Assembly: GCA_045594645.1 (NCBI GenBank)
Contig: JAZNYY010000050.1
Coordinates: 1 to 40,075, forward strand
Source: Fimenecus sp045594645
GTDB taxonomy: Bacteria; Bacillota; Clostridia; Oscillospirales; Acutalibacteraceae
Reading direction: 5' to 3'
Length of the DNA stretch: 40,075 nucleotides
Shown: one piece after another, positions 34,717 through 40,075 of the stretch
Position numbering within the stretch: position 1 is the stretch's first letter
Layout: each line of letters begins with the position of its first letter
The notes under the pieces: generated by a model
Told to the model about the DNA's origin: nothing
The model's input: the letters and a program-made list of their open reading frames with translations, nothing else
Databases searched by the model: none
Translations under genes and position numbers: made by a program

Positions 34717-36090
34717 TTAATCGTTTTGTGTGAAATGATATTTGTTTTCTTTTTTACCGAATGCTTTTGTACTGTCACTTGCTCTCAAAAAGACTGTAAC
34801 TGTTTGCATAATCAGTTTAAAATCAAGCCACAAGCTATATTTTTCAATATACATAAGGTCAAGTACAAGCTTATCCTTTGGCGAGGTGTTATATTTACCT
34901 GCAATCTGTGCATAGCCTGTAAGACCGCCTTTAACACGAAGACGATATTTAAATTCGGGAAGCTCTTCTGTGTATTTATCAACATTCTCAATCATTTCGG
35001 GGCGAGGTCCAACAACACTCATTTCGCCCTTTAAAATATTAATAAGCTGTGGTAGCTCATCAATTCGGAATTTTCTTAAATATTTTCCGACCTTTGTAAT
35101 ACGGTCATCATCTGAAGTAACTGAACGGTTTACACTATTCGCCTCTCGCATTGTGCGGAATTTATAAACCTTGAAAAGCTTTCCGCCCTTTGTTGCGCGT
35201 ACTTGTTTAAAGAATACATGACCGCCGTCTTCCAACTTAATAAGAGCGGCACAGATAAGCATTGGGATACCGCAAATCAATAGACCAACAGATGAAATTA
35301 AAATATCCATTATTCTTTTCACGAAGCGTTGTTCTAATGTAAGCTCTCTCACAACTGCAGAAACCATAGGTTTATCATCAAGCATTGCAGTTCTTGCACC
35401 TAACATTACAACATCATCCATTTCAAAATTGAAATAGATATTCTTACTCTTTGCGTAACAATACTCAGTTATAAAAGATTTTTCCTGAACGGGAACATCA
35501 TAAATAAAAATGGTATCACAATCGTTAATAATATCAAACAAATCTTTTGATGTATGATGAATCATATGAACGATATTATACTGCTTTTTATATCGTCTGA
35601 TTTTGGGAACAATATTGTTAAGTGAATCCTCAGAGCTTGTAATTACACAACATTTTTCGGGTGGATTGATTGTGAAATAGACATGATGGCCGAGATATGT
35701 GAAAAGAATAATCAGAGAAACCTGAATACACATTACCAATAAAAGCAAATGCGGAGATTCATAGATGAAATGAGAGTTAAGATTCTCATTAACATTCATG
35801 ATACAAAGCTGCATATGAGTAACAAAATCAGCTATTATCGTCGCAATTGATATTTGCATTACTATAGGCTTACTTTTGACTCTGCCAATAGTAAACCCGC
35901 CATAAATCGCAACAAGCAACGCCTCAACAACACAAAAAGTTAAGAAAGTAACTGCGGTGGTTCTTGAGGGACGCAACAACCACACAAACTCTGTGCTGAA
36001 AACAATAAAGAATGTTCCTATTAAACAAACATACATAGATGCCTTTATTAAGAAAACAACTGATTTTTGAACTTTCGACAATATATCCAT
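34717..36090 (-). CDS. Polyprenyl-phosphate sugar-1-phosphate transferase (WcaJ/CpsE-like)
   Basis: The 457-residue protein starts surface-polysaccharide synthesis by moving a sugar phosphate from a UDP-sugar to undecaprenyl phosphate. It has four N-terminal helices (about 12-135), a soluble middle part, and a fifth hydrophobic segment (about 262-285). The C-terminal bacterial sugar transferase domain has KVYKFRTMRE, a LRKFRIDELPQLINIL core with GEMSVVGPRPEM, and KGGLTGYAQIAGKYNTSP. Which sugar it uses cannot be read from the sequence. No other glycosyltransferase is nearby: it stands alone between its own promoter and terminator, so its partners must be elsewhere in the genome. Confidence 0.93.
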   Translation of the reverse strand: MDILSKVQKSVVFLIKASMYVCLIGTFFIVFSTEFVWLLRPSRTTAVTFLTFCVVEALLVAIYGGFTIGRVKSKPIVMQISIATIIADFVTHMQLCIMNVNENLNSHFIYESPHLLLLVMCIQVSLIILFTYLGHHVYFTINPPEKCCVITSSEDSLNNIVPKIRRYKKQYNIVHMIHHTSKDLFDIINDCDTIFIYDVPVQEKSFITEYCYAKSKNIYFNFEMDDVVMLGARTAMLDDKPMVSAVVRELTLEQRFVKRIMDILISSVGLLICGIPMLICAALIKLEDGGHVFFKQVRATKGGKLFKVYKFRTMREANSVNRSVTSDDDRITKVGKYLRKFRIDELPQLINILKGEMSVVGPRPEMIENVDKYTEELPEFKYRLRVKGGLTGYAQIAGKYNTSPKDKLVLDLMYIEKYSLWLDFKLIMQTVTVFLRASDSTKAFGKKENKYHFTQND

Positions 36091-36135
36091 AACTGCCTCC
36101 GAAAAGACTACAGAACAATTTTATTTTATGCGGTT

Positions 36136-36164
36136 ATTGTACTTAACTACACGACTTTTGTCAA
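36136..36164 (-). promoter_or_regulatory. Promoter of the sugar transferase gene
   Basis: On the minus strand, TTGACA (36164-36159) and TACAAT (36141-36136) are 17 nt apart, close to consensus. A GGAGG ribosome site precedes the ATG at 36090. Confidence 0.8.
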
Positions 36165-36206
36165 TAATTCGCCCTAAAATGTAATAAATGTGTCATAATT
36201 ACTTCG

Positions 36207-37106
36207 TCATTTTTTACAAATTTTCTGCTTAACAGTTGGTATATCCAATTGCGATAGAATAATTCCAATAAAAATCAGCATACAGCCAAGATATCCCCTG
36301 CCACTCATAATTTCGTGAAGAATTATCGCACCACCGATTGCACTGAAAACTGATTCTGTTGAAAATACGATAGAAGCAAATGTGGGGTCCGCATCTTTCT
36401 GTCCGAGAATTTGGCAGGTATAAGCCACGCCAACTGACATAAGACCGCCATAGAGAATGGGTATGCCCGCACTTTGAATTGCGGAAAGATCAATTTTTTC
36501 TGTAAACAAAGCGAAAATAATACTTAAAAATCCGCAGACAAAAAATTGTGTCATACTGAATTTGAGTGGACTCACATCGTTCACAAATTTATCAACAACA
36601 AGAATATGACCCGCCCAGAAGAAAGCACCGATAATAAGCACAATATCGCCTATTCCAAATGAGATTTCATCGCCTGTCATACACAAGAAGAATAAACCAA
36701 CAACGGCAAAAATTGCGCCGAAAAATGTAAGAACGCTTGTCCTTTTACCCATTACAAAGCGGATAAGGGGTACCAAAACTATGTAAAGACCTGTTAAAAA
36801 GCCTGCTTTACCTGCACTGCCGGTTATTTCAACACCGAATTGTTGAAGAGTTGAGGCAATGAAAAGCACAACGCCCGCTAAAAGTCCAGATGTTATTGTT
36901 TTTTTAAATTTTTCTTTATTAAATTTCTCTTTTTCAAAAATAAGTATTACGGGAATAAGCGATATTGTGCCAAGCAAAAAGCGGATACCGTTAAATGTGA
37001 ACGCCCCCACATACTCTGCACCCACCCTTTGTGCAACAAAGGCAAATCCCCATATAATTGCTGTTAAAAAGAGAAGAAATGTGGACTTGATTTTTTTAGT
37101 TTTCAT
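36207..37106 (-). CDS. EamA/DMT-family transporter
   Basis: The 299-residue integral membrane protein has about ten helices in two repeated halves, the layout of EamA (drug/metabolite transporter) permeases. Typical features are LLFLTAIIWGFAFVAQRVG at the first helix, GLYIVLVPLIRFVMGKR near the middle, and STESVFSAIGGAIILHE in the ninth helix. The substrate cannot be told. I choose ATG 37106, with GGGTGA upstream; an in-frame GTG at 37115 lies inside that site. The stop is TGA. It follows clpX by 53 nt with a hairpin between, so it may be partly transcribed from the clp genes. Confidence 0.9.
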   Translation of the reverse strand: MKTKKIKSTFLLFLTAIIWGFAFVAQRVGAEYVGAFTFNGIRFLLGTISLIPVILIFEKEKFNKEKFKKTITSGLLAGVVLFIASTLQQFGVEITGSAGKAGFLTGLYIVLVPLIRFVMGKRTSVLTFFGAIFAVVGLFFLCMTGDEISFGIGDIVLIIGAFFWAGHILVVDKFVNDVSPLKFSMTQFFVCGFLSIIFALFTEKIDLSAIQSAGIPILYGGLMSVGVAYTCQILGQKDADPTFASIVFSTESVFSAIGGAIILHEIMSGRGYLGCMLIFIGIILSQLDIPTVKQKICKK

Positions 37107-37131
37107 TTTTGTCACCCGACAGATAGATTAT

Positions 37132-37155
37132 AAGCCACAGCTAAAACTGTGGCTT
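37132..37155 (-). terminator. Hairpin after clpX, possible weak terminator
   Basis: AAGCCACAG (37132-37140) and CTGTGGCTT (37147-37155) form a perfect 9-bp stem with a 6-nt loop. On the minus strand it is followed by TTATAATCTATC, a poor T run, so termination may be partial. Confidence 0.6.
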
Positions 37156-37159
37156 GGAT

Positions 37160-38473
37160 TTATATTGCTTTTTTAGTTGAGGCTTTTCCAATATTTTTAG
37201 AAGTTAAAATATTGGGTTTTCTGTTTGCATCGCGAAGGATTTCAGGCTCTGCACCATTCTCAACACAATCTTTTGTGATTATAACCTTTGCGATTGTATG
37301 GTCAGACGGAGTTTCATACATAACCCCTGTGAGAACACTTTCCATAATACCGCGAAGTCCGCGAGCACCCGTTTTCTTTTCGAGAGTTTTCTCAGCAATT
37401 GCAACAAGTGCGTCATCAGTAAACTCAAGTTCAACATCATCCATATCAAATAACGCCTTAAACTGCTTTAAAAGTGCGTTTTTAGGCTCTGAAAGGATTC
37501 TGATTAAATCATCCTTTGAAAGCTGTTGAAGTGCTGTTATAACGGGTACACGACCAACAAGTTCGGGAATAAGACCAAATTTAACCAAATCCTGTGCGAT
37601 AACCTTTGAATAAATATCTTCATTCTCAAATTCTGTTTTATTCTTGATTTCTGCACCAAAGCCAAGTCCTGAATTACCTGCACGCTTTTCAACGATTTTT
37701 TCAATACCGTCAAAAGCACCACCGCAAATAAAGAGGATGTTTGAGGTGTCAATCTGAATGAATTCCTGCTGAGGATGTTTTCTGCCACCCTGCGGAGGAA
37801 CATTTGAAACTGTTCCCTCAAGAATTTTAAGAAGCGCCTGCTGAACGCCCTCACCGCTTACATCACGAGTAATTGATGGGTTTTCGCTCTTGCGGGCAAT
37901 CTTGTCAATTTCATCAACATAAATAATACCGCGCTCTGCCTTTTCAATATCGAAATCAGCAGCCTGAATAAGCTTTAAAAGAATATTTTCAACATCTTCA
38001 CCCACATAACCTGCTTCTGTAAGAGTTGTAGCATCAGCAATGGCGAACGGCACATCAATTATTTTAGCAAGGGTCTGTGCAAGAACAGTTTTACCCACGC
38101 CCGTAGGACCAAGAAGAACAACATTGCTCTTTTGGATTTCAACATCACTCTCATAGCCGTGATATATTCTCTTGTAATGGTTGTAAACCGCAACGCTTAA
38201 AGCTTTTTTTGCAGCTTCCTGCCCTACCACATACTCATCAAGAGCCGCTTTGATTTCTTGTGGCTTTGGAAGAACCTTTTCTTCAAGCTTAACCTTTTTG
38301 CCTGAACGCTTGCGGGATACATCAGCGTTTTCGTCGATTATGCCCATACAAAGCTCAATACACTCGTCACAGATATAAACACCCGGGCCGGCAATAAGCT
38401 TATCTACCTGCTCCTGAGTTTTACCGCAAAAAGAGCATCGAACGGTTCTCTCTTTATCGTTTTCTCTTGCCAT
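37160..38473 (-). CDS. clpX: ATP-dependent Clp protease ATP-binding subunit ClpX
   Basis: ClpX is the AAA+ unfoldase that feeds substrates to ClpP. The 437-residue protein has the N-terminal zinc-binding domain (CSFCGKTQEQV...CDECIELC, about 13-42), Walker A GPTGVGKT (about 120-127), Walker B IIYVDEIDK, a sensor region and the IGF-type ClpP loop (here NSGLGFGAEI, about 270). It starts 11 nt after clpP with AAGGAG as ribosome site, the usual tig-clpP-clpX order. Confidence 0.97.
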   Translation of the reverse strand: MARENDKERTVRCSFCGKTQEQVDKLIAGPGVYICDECIELCMGIIDENADVSRKRSGKKVKLEEKVLPKPQEIKAALDEYVVGQEAAKKALSVAVYNHYKRIYHGYESDVEIQKSNVVLLGPTGVGKTVLAQTLAKIIDVPFAIADATTLTEAGYVGEDVENILLKLIQAADFDIEKAERGIIYVDEIDKIARKSENPSITRDVSGEGVQQALLKILEGTVSNVPPQGGRKHPQQEFIQIDTSNILFICGGAFDGIEKIVEKRAGNSGLGFGAEIKNKTEFENEDIYSKVIAQDLVKFGLIPELVGRVPVITALQQLSKDDLIRILSEPKNALLKQFKALFDMDDVELEFTDDALVAIAEKTLEKKTGARGLRGIMESVLTGVMYETPSDHTIAKVIITKDCVENGAEPEILRDANRKPNILTSKNIGKASTKKAI

Positions 38474-38484
38474 AAGGTGTCTCC

Positions 38485-39066
38485 TTATCTTTTGTAAAAG
38501 ACTTTGTCTACAATGCCGTAATCCATTGCTTCCTGTGCTGAAAGCCAGTTATCACGCTCAGTATCAAGAGCAATCTGTTCAATGGGCTTACCTGTATTTT
38601 CAGCAAGGATTTTATTAAGCTTTTCTCTTGTGCGAAGAATGTGCTCAGCCGCAATTTTAATGTCAGATGCCTGACCCTGAGCACCGCCAAGAGGCTGGTG
38701 AATCATAATCTCACTATTTGGAAGAGCATATCTTTTGCCCTTTGCACCGGAGGATAACAAAAATGCACCCATACTTGCAGCCATACCCATACAAATAGTC
38801 GAAACATCACATTTGATGTACTGCATTGTATCATAAATTGCAAGGCCTGCTGAAACTGAGCCACCGGGGCTGTTGATATAAAGGCTTATGTCTTTTTCGC
38901 TGTCCTGTCCTTCAAGATAAAGCAACTGTGCTACTACAAGAGAAGCTGTTGCGTCATTAACCTCATCTGACAAAACGATAATTCTGTCATTTAAAAGTCT
39001 TGAGAAAATATCGTATTGTCTTTCCCCTCTGTTTGTCTGTTCAACAACATATGGAACAAGTGCCAT
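38485..39066 (-). CDS. clpP: ATP-dependent Clp protease proteolytic subunit ClpP
   Basis: ClpP is the barrel-shaped serine protease that works with ClpX. At 193 residues it has the usual length. The catalytic triad is visible: Ser98 in GMAASMGAF, His123 in MIHQPLGG and Asp172 in TERDNWLS. Also seen are YINSPGGSV (oxyanion loop) and the N-terminal LVPYVVEQT. The ribosome site AAGGAGG lies 7 nt before ATG. A hairpin at 39101-39132 separates it from tig. Confidence 0.97.
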   Translation of the reverse strand: MALVPYVVEQTNRGERQYDIFSRLLNDRIIVLSDEVNDATASLVVAQLLYLEGQDSEKDISLYINSPGGSVSAGLAIYDTMQYIKCDVSTICMGMAASMGAFLLSSGAKGKRYALPNSEIMIHQPLGGAQGQASDIKIAAEHILRTREKLNKILAENTGKPIEQIALDTERDNWLSAQEAMDYGIVDKVFYKR

Positions 39067-39100
39067 AAAATAACCTCCTTAAAATCTGTGAAAAGCATTA

Positions 39101-39132
39101 AAGAATCGCCCTTTGATTATTGGACAATTCTT
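39101..39132 (-). terminator. Hairpin between tig and clpP, possible attenuator
   Basis: On the minus strand, AAGAATTGTCC (39132-39122) pairs with GGGCGATTCTT (39111-39101) with two G-T pairs, then TTAATGCTTTTC. It could end part of the tig transcripts before clpP. Confidence 0.5.
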
Positions 39133-39164
39133 CAACGCTTATACATATAATTATTTACTGATAA

Positions 39165-40075
39165 TTATTCCTCGTCAGCCTTTTTCTTTGTTGTTTTCTT
39201 GGCTGCGGGTTTCTTTGCTGGCTTTTCTGCGGGCTCTTCACCCTCAGCATCTGCCTTTTTCTTTGCAGCAGGCTTTTTAGCTGCTGTCTTCTTTTCTTCC
39301 GTTACAACAGCGTTAGCTTTTACAAGCTCAATTGCTTTTCTTGACTTGATGTCGCCAGAAAGTGCATCGGCACCGATTGCCTTTTTAATCTGCTCAACAT
39401 CCATATTGTATGTCTTTGCAAGCTTCTCATATTCTTCATTGAGTTCATCTTCAGTAGCTTCGATACCCTCTGCCTTGATGATTGCTTCAAGTGCGAGAGA
39501 AAGCTTTACCTGAGCCTCTGCATTTTCTTTATAACCGTCTCTGAACGCCTTCATTTCCATACCTGTGTACATAAGGTATGTGTCAAGGTTTAAGCCCTGA
39601 GCCTGAAGTCTGTAGTTGAAATCGTTAACGATGTTGTCAATTGCTTCTTCAACCATAACCTCAGGGATTTCAACCTCTACGCCCTTAACAACTTCTTCAA
39701 GAAGGTCGTTTGTTACTTTATTGTCAGCGTCAGCCTTTTTATGCTCTTCAAGCTGAGCCTTAACACTCTTCTTAAGCTCGTCAAGTGTATCGAATTCGCT
39801 TACATCCTTTGCAAAGTCATCATCAAGTGCGGGAAGCTCTTTAACTCTGATTTCGTGAAGCTTAATCTTGAAAACTGCATCCTTAGAAGCAAGGTTTTCC
39901 TGATACTCTGCGGGGAATGTTACATTAACATCAAATTCCTCGTCAACTTTGTGGCCGATAATCTGGTCTTCAAAGCCGGGAATAAATGAACCGCTACCGA
40001 TAACAAGCTCATATTTTTCAGCTTTACCGCCGTCGAATGCAACGCCGTCAACAAAGCCTTCAAAGTCGATAACTG
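39165..40075 (-). CDS. tig: Trigger factor (3' part; start beyond window)
   Basis: Trigger factor is the ribosome-bound chaperone and prolyl isomerase. The window holds about 303 C-terminal residues: most of the FKBP-type domain (VIDFEGFVDGVAFDGG, SGSFIPGFEDQI, FDVNVTFPAEY) and the C-terminal chaperone arms (AQLEEHKKADADN, PEVMVEEAIDN). The N-terminal ribosome-binding domain is off the right edge. The C terminus has an added tail of about 45 residues after VTEEKK, rich in Lys, Ala and Pro with KKPAAKK repeats. It is longer and more basic than in model trigger factors, and may be a local feature of this lineage. It is followed by clpP and clpX. Confidence 0.95.
   Translation of the reverse strand, partial: VIDFEGFVDGVAFDGGKAEKYELVIGSGSFIPGFEDQIIGHKVDEEFDVNVTFPAEYQENLASKDAVFKIKLHEIRVKELPALDDDFAKDVSEFDTLDELKKSVKAQLEEHKKADADNKVTNDLLEEVVKGVEVEIPEVMVEEAIDNIVNDFNYRLQAQGLNLDTYLMYTGMEMKAFRDGYKENAEAQVKLSLALEAIIKAEGIEATEDELNEEYEKLAKTYNMDVEQIKKAIGADALSGDIKSRKAIELVKANAVVTEEKKTAAKKPAAKKKADAEGEEPAEKPAKKPAAKKTTKKKADEE

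Overview
The window looks like chromosomal DNA from an AT-rich, spore-forming, Gram-positive Clostridia species, most like the Oscillospiraceae/Ruminococcaceae gut group. This is inferred from the gene set (spoIVB, tig-clpP-clpX, lonA-engB, dnaE with a PHP domain, lysA), AGGAGG ribosome sites, TTGACA/TATAAT promoters, and lipoprotein and sortase-type surface proteins. TGA is a normal stop: pfkA, folB, the transglutaminase-like gene and the EamA gene all end in it. I saw no rRNA, tRNA or CRISPR array.

Left part (1-16 kb), secreted and redox functions. A large secreted subtilase runs off the left edge on the minus strand and carries an in-frame TGA directly after its catalytic-Asp motif. Divergent from it is a two-gene plus-strand operon: a membrane protein ending in a CxxC tail, and a NapH-like polyferredoxin fused to a TlpA/thioredoxin domain. 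A nested inverted repeat follows. Then, on the minus strand, comes a six-gene block of exported proteins: an LPxTG-like surface protein, a membrane-anchored beta-domain protein, three lipoproteins and a 936-residue anchored protein. The block mixes and matches four modules: a CnaB-like beta-sandwich, a TlpA thioredoxin, a PPC-like beta domain, and an unrecognised C-terminal module with a DG-Y/F-YH...GP start and a W...C...Y end. Together with the polyferredoxin operon it could form a cell-surface thiol-redox system; this is my best candidate for something undescribed.

Middle part (16-29 kb), housekeeping. spoIVB (sporulation signalling protease) is followed by the minus-strand run lon-engB-lysA-dnaE-pfkA-aroK, ending in a strong terminator. 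Divergent from lon is serC-serA (serine synthesis) with a near-consensus promoter.

Right part (29-40 kb). A long minus-strand operon runs from a promoter near 34.64 kb: divergent LCP-like protein, transglutaminase-like protein, folE, folP, folB, folK, and a DEDDh exonuclease with a zinc ribbon. Between folP and folB sits a 278-bp element with 29-bp terminal inverted repeats and two long internal hairpins. It looks like a MITE, and it supplies the last codons and stop of folP. Further right are a polyprenyl-phosphate sugar transferase, an EamA transporter, and clpX, clpP and the 3' part of tig.
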